Assembly (NCBI GenBank): GCA_005793785.1 | Contig: SXPW01000140.1 | Span: 1 to 43,847, forward strand | Source: Actinomycetota bacterium | GTDB lineage: Bacteria; Actinomycetota; Acidimicrobiia; Acidimicrobiales; Ilumatobacteraceae | Direction of reading: 5' to 3' | Length of the DNA stretch: 43,847 nt | Shown here: positions 7,917 through 15,629 of the stretch, one piece after another | Layout: each line of letters opens with the position of its first letter | How positions within the stretch are numbered: the first letter of the stretch is position 1 | The notes under the pieces: generated by a model | What the model was told of the DNA's origin: nothing | Seen by the model: the letters and a program-made list of their open reading frames with translations, nothing else | Database searches by the model: none | Position numbers and translations under genes: made by a program

Positions 7917-9083
7917 TCACCCGGCGAGGAGCGCGTCGCAGGGCAACTCCACCACGAAACGCGCGCCGGGGTGGCCGTCGCGTCTCGACTCCACCCACAC
8001 GCGACCGCCGTGCAATCGAACGTGCTCGCGCACGAGGGCCAGCCCGAGCCCCGCACCCTCCGACGTGCCGCGTTTGCTGCTACCGGTTCCACGCGAGAAG
8101 CGTTCGAAGATTCGCTCGAGGTCGATGTCGACGACTCCATCACCGGAGTCCTCGACGGCAATCCACACGTGCCCGGCGGAATCGTCGGCGGGGGTGACGT
8201 GGACCGTCGCGGCTCCACCTCCGTGGGCGCGGGCATTGTCGAGCAGGTTGGCGACCACGCGGGCGAGGCGTCGACGATCGCCGTTGAGGCGCGCCGACGT
8301 ACATCGGGGGTCGAGGTTGATCGTCGATCTCGGCATGCTGCTCGCCTGAACCGCCTGCTGCACGAACTCGGCGACCGCCAGGTCGTCACGCGTGAGGCGA
8401 ACGGCGCCGGCGTCGTAGCGGGAGATCTCGAGTAGATCCTCCACGAGTCCGCTGAAGCGGGCGACGTCGGCGACGAGCAGATCGAGGGCCGCCTGACCAC
8501 GCTCGGGAAGTTCATCGCGCCGTGACACCATCACTTCGACGGATGCGGCGAGGGTCATGAGCGGCGAACGAAGTTCGTGGCTGACGTCGGAGGCGAATCG
8601 GGCATCACGCTCGACGCGTTCCTGCAAGCGGGCCACCATTGCGTTGAACGAATCGGTGAGCGCGTTGAGGTCGGGATCGTCGGTGGGTTCGAGTCGTGTG
8701 TCGAGGCGACCGTCGGCGATCGCACGGGCGGCATCGGCCGCCCCGGCCAGTGGTCGTACGACGCGCTCGCTCGACACGATGCCGAGTACCAGACCAACGA
8801 GGACGGTGATGACGGTGGCCAGGATCAACGAGGCGCGCACGCTGCCCAGCGTTTCGGAGATCAACTGTTCGCTGAGCCCGAGTTCGCCCTCGCGCTCGCG
8901 AAGGTTCGACCGAGTCAGGGTGTAGGTGAAGAAGAAGAGCACCCCCGAGAGCAGGAGTGCTCCGACGCCAAACGTGAGCAAGATTCGGGTCCGCACACCG
9001 ACACGGCGAGGACTCCAACGTCGTCGCAAGGCAAGCAGACGACTCCACGGATTGGGATGCGTCGGACGAATCGGGCTGGTCAC
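7917..9083 (-). CDS. Membrane sensor histidine kinase, MtrB-like
   Basis: A 388-residue sensor kinase. After a short cytoplasmic Arg/Pro-rich N-terminus there are two membrane segments, about residues 34-56 and 84-104, with only ~28 residues outside, too short for a folded sensor domain. A HAMP linker follows (RVVRPLAGAADAARAIADG), then the dimerisation box FASDVSHELRSPL with the phospho-accepting His169. The ATPase domain shows the N-box NLLDNARAHG, VEDSGDGV and EGAGLGLALV. The H-box context resembles MtrB of the actinobacterial MtrAB system, although MtrB is longer. The start is GTG 9083, overlapping the response-regulator stop (GTGA), so both proteins are made together. Signal and targets unknown; membrane or cell-wall state is a plausible guess. 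Confidence 0.88.
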   Translation of the reverse strand: MTSPIRPTHPNPWSRLLALRRRWSPRRVGVRTRILLTFGVGALLLSGVLFFFTYTLTRSNLREREGELGLSEQLISETLGSVRASLILATVITVLVGLVLGIVSSERVVRPLAGAADAARAIADGRLDTRLEPTDDPDLNALTDSFNAMVARLQERVERDARFASDVSHELRSPLMTLAASVEVMVSRRDELPERGQAALDLLVADVARFSGLVEDLLEISRYDAGAVRLTRDDLAVAEFVQQAVQASSMPRSTINLDPRCTSARLNGDRRRLARVVANLLDNARAHGGGAATVHVTPADDSAGHVWIAVEDSGDGVVDIDLERIFERFSRGTGSSKRGTSEGAGLGLALVREHVRLHGGRVWVESRRDGHPGARFVVELPCDALLAG

Positions 9084-9760
9084 GACTGCAGTCGATAACC
9101 CAAGCCACGCACGGTGACCACGTGACGTGGATTCGCGGGATCGACCTCGATCTTCATTCGGAGTCGCCGCACGTGCACGTCCACGAGACGTCCGTCCCCG
9201 AAATAGTCGTAGTCCCACACCTTCTCGAGCAGCGCCTCCCGACTGAACACCCCGCTCGGATTCCCGGCGAGGACGCACAGCAGCTTGAATTCGGTCTTGG
9301 TGACCGGCACATCGACGCCACGCAACGTGACTCGGCCCTCCTCGGGAACGATGACGAGTTCGCCGAAGTTCAGGGTGGCATGCGGCTGGTCGCCCGGGCG
9401 GACTCGGCGCAGGAGCGCGCGAATCCGGGCCGAGAGTTCCTTGGGTGCGAACGGCTTGGTGAGGTAGTGGTCGGCGCCGGCTTCGAGTCCCGCGACGACA
9501 TCATGGGTGTCGCTACGGGCTGTCACCATCACGATGGGCACGCTGCTCTTGGCCCGAATCTGGCGACACAACTCGAAACCGTCGATGCCGGGCAACATGA
9601 TGTCGATAAGCACCACGTCCGCGGCTTGGGCGGTGAAGTGGGCGACCGCAGCTTCGCCGGTGGCGGCCTCATCCACGGTCCAGCCTTCATCCTCCAGGGC
9701 GAGTCGTACCGAGGCACGAATTCGTTCGTCGTCCTCGACGGTGAGGATTCGCGTACCCAC
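9080..9760 (-). CDS. OmpR/PhoB-family response regulator, MtrA-like
   Basis: A 226-residue response regulator with a receiver domain (residues 1-115) and a winged-helix DNA-binding domain (about 128-226). The receiver has the acidic pocket VEDDE, the phospho-acceptor Asp53 in LIDIMLPGIDG, the switch Thr80 in MVTARSD, and Lys102 in LTKPF. The C-terminal domain carries TKTEFKLLCVLAGNPSGVFSREALLEKVW and ends VRGLGYRL, both characteristic of the OmpR class. It precedes the kinase with a 4-base overlap, so it is the partner of that kinase. The inositol-phosphatase-like gene stops 48 bases upstream on the same strand. The closest named relative by motif is MtrA, though assignment to that orthologue is not proven. 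Confidence 0.9.
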   Translation of the reverse strand: MGTRILTVEDDERIRASVRLALEDEGWTVDEAATGEAAVAHFTAQAADVVLIDIMLPGIDGFELCRQIRAKSSVPIVMVTARSDTHDVVAGLEAGADHYLTKPFAPKELSARIRALLRRVRPGDQPHATLNFGELVIVPEEGRVTLRGVDVPVTKTEFKLLCVLAGNPSGVFSREALLEKVWDYDYFGDGRLVDVHVRRLRMKIEVDPANPRHVVTVRGLGYRLQS

Positions 9761-9808
9761 GAGGCACCAAGGTAGTGCCGTGTCGCGGCGGTCGCGAGAC
9801 CGCCGTTG

Positions 9809-10609
9809 CTACAGCGAGGGGTGGGGATGCAACCGTTGCGCGGCGACGAGCATTTCCGAGAGTGCGTCGAAAATTCCCGGTGCGGAGACGAGCACCTCCG
9901 CAGGGCGAAGTTCGCGCCCGGCAAAATCGCCGCTACGAGCGCCCGCCTCACGGGCGATCAGTTCGGCGGCGAGGATGTCCCAGGAGTGCAGGTTCTCCTC
10001 GAAATACGCATCGAGTCGACCGCAGGCCACGAAACAGATGTCGACGGCCGCTGCTCCCATTCGTCGCACGTCGCGTATCCGATGGATGAACTCCGTGACG
10101 CGATGCGACTGCACCGTGCGATGCTCGGGTGTGTAGCTGAATCCGGTGGCAACGAGTGCCTTGCTCACGTCGTGGAGGTTCGACGTGCGAATCAGGGTCC
10201 CGTTCAGGGTTGCCCCACCGCCGCGATGCGCCGAGAACATCTCGTCGAGATCCGGCAGGTAGACGGCCCCTGCAACCGCTCCTTGCGTGTCGCGAACGCC
10301 GATCGACACGCACCAGGTGGGAAGTCCGTACATGAAACTCGTCGTGCCGTCGATGGGGTCGACGTGCCACTCCAACCCCGACGTGCCGCGATGGCCGCCA
10401 CCTTCCTCGCCGACGATCGAGTCGTCCGGTCGTTCCGTGCGCAAGCCCTCGATGATCATCGCCTCCGACTCCCGGTCGAATTTCGTGACCATGTCGGTGT
10501 CGGTGAGCTTGGTGCCGACCACCTGCATGCCGCCACTCCTTCCCGCGCGGGCGTGATTTCCCGCGCTACGGGCAAGTCGCTCGGCAAGCGTTCGCAATTC
10601 CATGCTCAC
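9809..10609 (-). CDS. Inositol-monophosphatase-family phosphatase (possibly HisN)
   Basis: A 266-residue member of the lithium-sensitive, metal-dependent phosphatase superfamily. Metal ligands are visible in order: the Glu of IVGEEGG (residues 65-71), Asp84 and Asp87 in VDPIDGTTSF, and Asp211 in HSWDILAAELIA. The family dephosphorylates inositol 1-phosphate, histidinol phosphate, PAP or fructose 1,6-bisphosphate. In actinobacteria, HisN-type histidinol phosphatases and inositol phosphatases are hard to separate without alignment, so I leave the symbol blank. The GTG start at 10609 overlaps the upstream membrane-protein stop by 4 bases; an in-frame ATG at 10603 is an alternative. It lies upstream of the two-component genes in the same orientation. 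Confidence 0.85.
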   Translation of the reverse strand: MSMELRTLAERLARSAGNHARAGRSGGMQVVGTKLTDTDMVTKFDRESEAMIIEGLRTERPDDSIVGEEGGGHRGTSGLEWHVDPIDGTTSFMYGLPTWCVSIGVRDTQGAVAGAVYLPDLDEMFSAHRGGGATLNGTLIRTSNLHDVSKALVATGFSYTPEHRTVQSHRVTEFIHRIRDVRRMGAAAVDICFVACGRLDAYFEENLHSWDILAAELIAREAGARSGDFAGRELRPAEVLVSAPGIFDALSEMLVAAQRLHPHPSL

Positions 10610-10890
10610 GACCCGCTCGCATCGGTGTGGCGGGCGATTGCATCACCTCGTTCGCGCCATTCACCCATCGCACGCAAACCGAGAACCGCGACGACGCTCA
10701 TCCCGAGGGCAAAACCGACCGAGCCGACAAACATGCCCGCTCCCGACGCGACGGTGCAGTCGGTGGAGCACTGCACGTCGACGAGGGCGTAGCCGATGGC
10801 GCCACCCGCGAGTCCGCCGATCAGCACCGACGAGAATGCAACGATTCGCGCACCACGCGACGGCAACGCCGAGAGCGGACGGTCATTCAT
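10606..10890 (-). CDS. Small two-helix membrane protein, unknown function
   Basis: A 94-residue protein with two predicted membrane helices, roughly residues 16-39 (IVAFSSVLIGGLAGGAIGYA) and 51-72 (GMFVGSVGFALGMSVVAVLG). A short loop between them holds two cysteines (VQCSTDC) that could form a disulfide outside the membrane. The tail is charged and probably cytoplasmic. I do not recognise a family. It is the first gene of the minus-strand set leading to glpK, and its stop overlaps the start of the phosphatase gene (GTGA), which supports it being truly translated. A TAATAC box lies 12 bases upstream of the ATG. Confidence 0.65.
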   Translation of the reverse strand: MNDRPLSALPSRGARIVAFSSVLIGGLAGGAIGYALVDVQCSTDCTVASGAGMFVGSVGFALGMSVVAVLGLRAMGEWRERGDAIARHTDASGS

Positions 10891-10922
10891 CGCACCATCA
10901 CCGTATTACTAAGGTTGCCCGC
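10891..10922. promoter_or_regulatory. Compact divergent promoter region between dinB and the minus-strand operon
   Basis: Only 32 bases separate the two divergent start codons. On the plus strand TAAGGT (10910-10915) ends 7 bases before the dinB ATG. On the minus strand TAATAC (10908-10903) lies 12 bases before the ATG of the membrane-protein gene. The -10 boxes are almost back to back, so any -35 elements would lie inside the opposite coding sequence. No LexA-like box is evident. Confidence 0.4.
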
Positions 10923-12200
10923 ATGTCGGCGACTGGTGCGGAGTCACCCGTCACCCCGACCATTGCGCCGCCGCGTCGCATCCTCCACGTCGATATGAAC
11001 GCGTTCTTCGTGGCGTGCGAACAATTGCGCCGACCCGAATTGGTCGGCAAGGCGGTGGTGGTGGGCGGGTCGGCGAAACGGGGGGTCGTCGCTGCCGCGT
11101 CGTACGAGGCCAGACAATTCGGAGTTCGCTCCGCGATGGCATCGTCCCAGGCAAGCCACCTGTGTCCGCACGCCATCTTCCTCGATGGTGATCACGAGTA
11201 CTACGGTGCTGTGAGCGCGAGGGTATTCGAGGTGTTCCGCCAGTTCACTCCGCTCGTCGAGGGGCTATCACTCGACGAAGCCTTCCTCGACGTGAGTGGG
11301 GCGCGGCGAATCTTCGGTGAGGCACGAACCATCGCCGTCAACGTTCGAGAAGCCGTTCGCACCCAGGTGGGACTGGCGTGCAGCGTGGGCATCGCCACTT
11401 CCAAATTCATCGCCAAACTGGCGACGGATTTTGCCAAGCCGCGGGCAACGCGCGAGCGGATCGATGCAGGACCAGGGGTGTTCGAGGTGCCGCCGGGGGA
11501 GGAAATCGCGTTCCTCCATCCGCTCGACGTCGGCATGCTCTGGGGGGTTGGTCCGGTGACGCTCGAAAAACTCCACGGCATCGGTCTGCGAAAGGTTGGC
11601 GACGTCGCGGCGTGCGATCCGCGCGTCCTTGAATTGGTTCTGGGAGTTGGCGGTGCCCAACATCTGTTCGACCTCAGCCGGGCCATCGACGATCGTGCGG
11701 TGGAGCCCGAGCACGAAGCCAAGTCGATCGGTAGCGAGGAGACGTTCGGTGACGATGTCACCGATGCCCAGGAGTTGCGTCGGCACCTGCGTCGAATGGC
11801 GGAATCGGTGGCTCGTCGCTGTCGCGAACAAGGAATCGCCGCCCACACCATCACCCTGAAGGTTCGTTACGGCGACTTCAGTAACGTCACACGTTCGCGC
11901 ACCGTCGCGACACCCGTCGACACGACGCAATCCATCGTGCCCGTGACCGAGGAGTTGCTCGCGGACATCGACGTGCAACGCGGCGTGCGATTGGCGGGAA
12001 TCGGCCTGCGGAACTTCGGGCAACCCGACACCCAGCTGAGTCTCTTTGTCGAACCGGCCGACGTCGTCGACCAGGAATGGAGGGTCGCGTCGCGGGCCGT
12101 CGACGACATTCGGGCGAAATTCGGCGACGACGCCATCGGTGCCGGGCAGGTCGACGAGACACGCAACACACCCTGGGGTCCGCGACGTGACGAACACTGA
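10923..12200 (+). CDS. dinB: DNA polymerase IV (Y-family)
   Basis: A 425-residue Y-family translesion polymerase. The palm has catalytic Asp24 in HVDMNAFFVACEQ and the acidic pair Asp118-Glu119 in SLDEAFLDVSG; YEARQFGVRSAM is the fingers motif that contacts the incoming nucleotide. A helix-hairpin-helix stretch (WGVGPVTLEKLHGIGLRKVGDVA) and the little-finger domain follow. The sequence QLSLF at residues 371-375 matches the consensus for binding the beta sliding clamp, and about 50 residues follow it. The start is the ATG at 10923, set by the TAAGGT box 7 bases upstream and by the proximity of the family N-terminus. The role is replication past damaged bases. No SOS box is seen, so regulation by LexA is not supported here. 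Confidence 0.93.
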   Translation: MSATGAESPVTPTIAPPRRILHVDMNAFFVACEQLRRPELVGKAVVVGGSAKRGVVAAASYEARQFGVRSAMASSQASHLCPHAIFLDGDHEYYGAVSARVFEVFRQFTPLVEGLSLDEAFLDVSGARRIFGEARTIAVNVREAVRTQVGLACSVGIATSKFIAKLATDFAKPRATRERIDAGPGVFEVPPGEEIAFLHPLDVGMLWGVGPVTLEKLHGIGLRKVGDVAACDPRVLELVLGVGGAQHLFDLSRAIDDRAVEPEHEAKSIGSEETFGDDVTDAQELRRHLRRMAESVARRCREQGIAAHTITLKVRYGDFSNVTRSRTVATPVDTTQSIVPVTEELLADIDVQRGVRLAGIGLRNFGQPDTQLSLFVEPADVVDQEWRVASRAVDDIRAKFGDDAIGAGQVDETRNTPWGPRRDEH

Positions 12201-12304
12201 TCAACCAAGCAGACGTTTGTCGGGCACGTTGTGGCGCAGTCACACCTCCCTACTACGCTCGCTAGCAATGGATCGCACCCGAACTTCTCCACGAGGCCAC
12301 CGAC

Positions 12305-12658
12305 GTGCCGCTGTCTGACAACGAACAGCAGATTCTTCGTCAAATCGAGGCCCAACTCGAGAGCGACGAACGCTTCGCCCAGGCCGTCTCGCCGTCGGGT
12401 TTGTATCGTCCAGCCGTCAAGAAAGTTCGCTGGGCGGTACTGGGTGCAATTGCCTCCCTGGCATTGGTGTTCGTCGGTCTGCAATTCCATTTCACCGCCG
12501 GGTTCGGCGGGTTCGCCCTGATGTTGCTCTGCGTACTCGTCATCGAGCGTGAATTGCGCAAGGTGGGCAAGGTCGGCATGCGTGACTTCGGCACGATGCT
12601 GCGAACCACCCGTGAAAACGCCAAACAGATGCGCGACAAGATGGGACGAAACCAGTAA
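12305..12658 (+). CDS. DUF3040 family membrane protein
   Basis: A 117-residue protein matching the DUF3040 pattern: an N-terminal MPLSDNEQQILRQIEAQLESDERFA motif, then two hydrophobic helices (about residues 43-60 and 66-82), and a basic C-terminal tail. DUF3040 proteins are actinobacterial, small and of unknown function; several lie near division genes. The start is the GTG at 12305, preceded by the purine run CGAGG eight bases upstream. A promoter-like pair TTGTGG (12229-12234) and TACTAC (12251-12256) with 16-base spacing lies in the 104-base gap behind dinB. An overlapping 16-codon frame from the ATG at 12268 that ends inside this start region is probably incidental. Confidence 0.85.
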   Translation: MPLSDNEQQILRQIEAQLESDERFAQAVSPSGLYRPAVKKVRWAVLGAIASLALVFVGLQFHFTAGFGGFALMLLCVLVIERELRKVGKVGMRDFGTMLRTTRENAKQMRDKMGRNQ

Positions 12659-12701
12659 CGACGGCGCGCCACGGTGTGCGAACGTTGATGGCACCCGAAC
12701 G

Positions 12702-13586
12702 ATGACGTCCGAACGAGCATTCCTCGCCGTCGACATCGGCGGCACGAAATTGTCGTGTGGTGTCGTCACCTCCGGTGGTGAGGTGCTCTCGCGTGCACGA
12801 TGCGACACCCCCGAAAGCCAAGTGTGGGAGGCGTTGGCGGCACTCGTCAGGCGAGTGCAGACCGACGCAACGTCGCTTCGCACCGCGACGGGTCAGACGG
12901 TCGAACTCGTGGCGTGCGGAGTGGGCTCCGGAGGACCAATGTCCGACGAGGGCGACAAGGTTTCGACGCTCAGCATCCCGTCATGGCGCGAGTTTCCCCT
13001 GCGGTCGTCGCTCGCTCAAGCGACGGGATTGCCGACCTTCGTCGACAACGATGCCAAGGCCATCGTGCTCGGAGAGACATGGTGTGGAGCAGCAGTGGGA
13101 CATCGGGACGTCATCGGCATGGTGGTATCCACCGGCGTCGGGGGCGGCATCATCACCGACGGTCGGTTGCTCGACGGCAACACCGGCAACGCGGGACACA
13201 TCGGGCACATCAACGTGGTTCCGAATGGACGGCTTTGCAAGTGTGGAGCGCGGGGATGTTTGGAGGCCGTCGCCTCGGGAACGGCGATTGCGGCGATGAC
13301 GGGTCGGCCCGCGGCGGAGGCGTCCTCCGTCGTCGTGCACCAAACTGGTGTCTACGTTGGTCGGGCCGTGGCGTCGGTGGCGGCGCTGTTGGACCTGCGG
13401 CTCGCGGTGATCGGTGGATCGGTGGCACTCGGATTCGGCGAGGCGTTCTATCGCGCCGCTCAGGCAGAGGCAGACCGATACGCCACCATTTCGTTCGCTC
13501 GTGGCGTGCAGATTCGCCCGACGGGTTTGGGTGCCGATGCGCCGCTCGTCGGGGCGGCCGCCGTGGCACGACGGCACACGGCGTGA
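12702..13586 (+). CDS. ROK-family sugar kinase, second copy
   Basis: A 294-residue ROK kinase. AVDIGGTKLSCGVV gives the ATP phosphate loop, FVDNDAKAI contains the catalytic-type Asp, and the structural zinc site is HIGHINV followed by CKCGARGCLE. The domain order is identical to the protein at 4279-5163, but the sequence is clearly different, so the two are diverged paralogues and not a recent duplication. The C-terminus (LAVIGGSVALGFGEAFY) completes the ATP site. No helix-turn-helix domain is present. Candidate substrates are glucose or an N-acetylated hexosamine; nothing in the neighbours decides between them. The start is the ATG at 12702, 43 bases after the DUF3040 stop. Confidence 0.86.
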   Translation: MTSERAFLAVDIGGTKLSCGVVTSGGEVLSRARCDTPESQVWEALAALVRRVQTDATSLRTATGQTVELVACGVGSGGPMSDEGDKVSTLSIPSWREFPLRSSLAQATGLPTFVDNDAKAIVLGETWCGAAVGHRDVIGMVVSTGVGGGIITDGRLLDGNTGNAGHIGHINVVPNGRLCKCGARGCLEAVASGTAIAAMTGRPAAEASSVVVHQTGVYVGRAVASVAALLDLRLAVIGGSVALGFGEAFYRAAQAEADRYATISFARGVQIRPTGLGADAPLVGAAAVARRHTA

Positions 13587-13596
13587 CACCCTGAAC

Positions 13597-13602
13597 TAGC
13601 GT
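13597..13602 (+). promoter_or_regulatory. -10 box TAGCGT for the acyl-CoA dehydrogenase gene
   Basis: TAGCGT ends 7 bases before the ATG at 13610, within the 23-base gap behind the ROK gene. Geometry and sequence match the other predicted leaderless starts. No -35 can be recognised. Confidence 0.42.
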
Positions 13603-13609
13603 TCTCCCC

Positions 13610-14830
13610 ATGCGTCCGACTTATACCCCCGAAGCCGAGGCCTACCGCGAGAAGGTGCAGGCGTTCCTCGCCGAGAAACTTCCCGCCGACTGGAAGGGCA
13701 TCGGTGCGCTCGATGGCAAGGAATTGGAACACTTCGTCGCCGAGTGGCGAGTCCACCTCGCGCAGTCGGGCTACCTGGCCCCAGGCTGGCCCGCCCAATA
13801 CGGCGGTGGCGGACTCTCCGCACTCGAACAAGTCATCGTGGCCGAGGAATTCACGCGCGCGGGCGTACCGACGGGGGCGATGAACGACGTCTTTGGCATC
13901 CAGATGCTCGGTAACACCCTGCTGCTCTTTGGAACCGAGGAACAGAAGCGCCACTACCTCCCACGCATCATCGCCGGCGACGACATCTGGTGCCAGGGCT
14001 ACAGCGAGCCCAACGCCGGTAGCGACCTGTCGAATCTGGGGCTCAAAGCCGAGCTCGACGGCGACGAATGGGTGCTCAACGGCCAGAAGATCTGGACGTC
14101 GGCCGGGCATCTCGCCACGCACATCTTCACCCTGGCTCGCACCGACCCGAGTGCGCCGAAGCACAAGGGCATTTCGTTCCTGCTCGTGGACATGCGTCAG
14201 CCCGGCATCGAGGTACGACCGATCAAGATGATTTCCGGCGAGAGCGAGTTCAACGAGGTGTTCTATACCGACGTTCGTGTGCCGAAGGACAACGTCGTCG
14301 GTGGTGTGAACAACGGCTGGGCAGTGGCCATGGCGCTCCTGGGATTCGAGCGGGGTGAAGCCGCGGCGACCGGTCCGATCAGGTATGAGGCGGAGTTCGA
14401 TCGACTCGTGGCGCTCGCCACCGAGCGCGGGGTACTGAACGATCCACGCATCCGACAGCGTCTGGCGTGGTGCTATTCGAAGGTGCAGGTCATGAAGTAC
14501 CTCGGTCGACGCACGCTGACCAAGTTCCTCGCAGGTCACCATCCCGGTCCCGATGGAGCAATCTCCAAGTTGTACTGGAGCGAATACCACAAGAAATCGA
14601 CCGAGCTTGCGCTCGACATCCTCGGCATGGATGCGCTGATTCCCGTGGGCCGCAAGCCGAGCACCGCGTTCCAAACCGACGATGCCGGCGCCCCGAATTC
14701 GTCGATGAGCTGGGCGATGACGTTCCTCAACGCTCGGGCCGGAACCATTTACGCCGGCTCGTCGCAGATTCAACGCAACATCATCGGCGAGATGGTGCTC
14801 GGACTACCGAAAGAGCCGAAGCCGAACTGA
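13610..14830 (+). CDS. Acyl-CoA dehydrogenase family protein
   Basis: A 406-residue flavoprotein of the acyl-CoA dehydrogenase superfamily, which introduces a 2,3 double bond into acyl-CoA thioesters. Visible blocks are the N-terminal helical domain with WPAQYGGGGL, the FAD/substrate segment CQGYSEPNAGSDLSNL, KIWTSAGH in the middle beta domain, and the C-terminal helical domain ending AGSSQIQRNIIGEMVLGLP. The length is typical of a single-chain enzyme. In actinobacteria such proteins act in fatty acid, branched-chain or steroid side-chain degradation. The neighbours do not reveal the substrate, and no electron-transfer flavoprotein gene is present here. The ATG at 13610 follows a TAGCGT box, suggesting a leaderless transcript. 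Confidence 0.9.
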   Translation: MRPTYTPEAEAYREKVQAFLAEKLPADWKGIGALDGKELEHFVAEWRVHLAQSGYLAPGWPAQYGGGGLSALEQVIVAEEFTRAGVPTGAMNDVFGIQMLGNTLLLFGTEEQKRHYLPRIIAGDDIWCQGYSEPNAGSDLSNLGLKAELDGDEWVLNGQKIWTSAGHLATHIFTLARTDPSAPKHKGISFLLVDMRQPGIEVRPIKMISGESEFNEVFYTDVRVPKDNVVGGVNNGWAVAMALLGFERGEAAATGPIRYEAEFDRLVALATERGVLNDPRIRQRLAWCYSKVQVMKYLGRRTLTKFLAGHHPGPDGAISKLYWSEYHKKSTELALDILGMDALIPVGRKPSTAFQTDDAGAPNSSMSWAMTFLNARAGTIYAGSSQIQRNIIGEMVLGLPKEPKPN

Positions 14831-14838
14831 GCCGCGCA

Positions 14839-15126
14839 ATGTACGGATCGACGTTTCTTGCCGTGGCTCGTCGTCCCGTTCTGTGGGGGACTACGGTGGT
14901 GCAGTTGTTCAGGCTGGCGCCGAACGGCTGGTGGCGTAGGGCACCTTTCCTGCCGAAACCGGATCGGCGTTACCTCCGGTTTCGGATGGAGACGCAGTAC
15001 GGTGATGCAATGCACCAGCCCGATGGTCGAGACGTCGTGGAATATCTGTCGTGGTGTCGTGCGCATGGGCGTGACCTGCGGTCGCGTCGTGCGGTGGATT
15101 TGCGCAGAAGAAGAGCCAGGGCGTAG
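14839..15126 (+). CDS. Conserved small hypothetical protein, 95 residues
   Basis: A 95-residue basic protein with a Trp/Pro-rich core (LAPNGWWRRAPFLPKPDRRYLRFR) followed by METQYGDA and an Arg-rich tail. No cysteine pair, signal peptide or membrane helix is convincing. I do not recognise a named family, although the pattern of Trp, Pro and Arg looks selected and the frame fills the gap exactly between the dehydrogenase (8 bases) and the HNH gene (5 bases). The tight spacing on both sides suggests an operon. Function unknown. Confidence 0.65.
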   Translation: MYGSTFLAVARRPVLWGTTVVQLFRLAPNGWWRRAPFLPKPDRRYLRFRMETQYGDAMHQPDGRDVVEYLSWCRAHGRDLRSRRAVDLRRRRARA

Positions 15127-15131
15127 TCCAT

Positions 15132-15629
15132 ATGCGTAGCGCGCTCGTCCTCAATGCGACGTTCGAGCCGTTGAGCGTGGTGTCGGCGCGTCGGGCGATC
15201 TGTCTGGTGCTGGCGGAGAAGGCCGAGATCGTCGAGGACGACGGCACAGAGGTGAGAGCGGCGTCGCTCGTCATGCGCTCGCCGCTGGTGATTCGACTCA
15301 ATTACGTGGTTCGGGCCCCGTTCCGCCGACGCACCGCATTGTCGCGTCGGGCGGTGTTCGCTCGCGACGGATACAAGTGTCAGTACTGCGGACGACCCGC
15401 CGACTCGATCGATCACGTCGTGCCGCGTTCGCGCGGCGGTGAGCACGTGTGGGAGAACGTCGCAGCAGCGTGTCGCACCTGCAACCTGCACAAGCGAGAC
15501 CGCACACCGAAGGAAGCGGGCATGATGCTGGCCAAGGTGCCGCACACGCCGCGCGACATGGCGTGGATCACCGTCTCGGTGGTGCGGGTGCCGGAAGCCT
15601 GGAAGCAGTACCTCTCCGTCGCCTCGTGA
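15132..15629 (+). CDS. HNH endonuclease-domain protein
   Basis: A 165-residue protein with a C-terminal HNH domain. Cys83/Cys86 (CQYC) and Cys114/Cys117 (CRTC) form the structural zinc site. DHVVPRSRGG carries the catalytic-type Asp94-His95, Asn109 lies in HVWENV, and His120 in NLHKRD completes the motif. The first ~65 residues (LVLNATFEPLSVVSARRAI) form an extension typical of a conserved actinobacterial HNH group, usually stand-alone chromosomal genes and not toxins or homing nucleases. The role is unknown; a DNA repair or restriction link is possible. The stop overlaps the GTG of the following lipoate-ligase-like gene (GTGA), so the two are cotranslated. Confidence 0.87.
   Translation: MRSALVLNATFEPLSVVSARRAICLVLAEKAEIVEDDGTEVRAASLVMRSPLVIRLNYVVRAPFRRRTALSRRAVFARDGYKCQYCGRPADSIDHVVPRSRGGEHVWENVAAACRTCNLHKRDRTPKEAGMMLAKVPHTPRDMAWITVSVVRVPEAWKQYLSVAS

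Noticed and set aside
13600..14773. Minus-strand frame of more than 390 codons opposite the acyl-CoA dehydrogenase
   Set aside because: No recognised motifs, and the plus-strand gene is certain; a typical antisense shadow in high-GC DNA.
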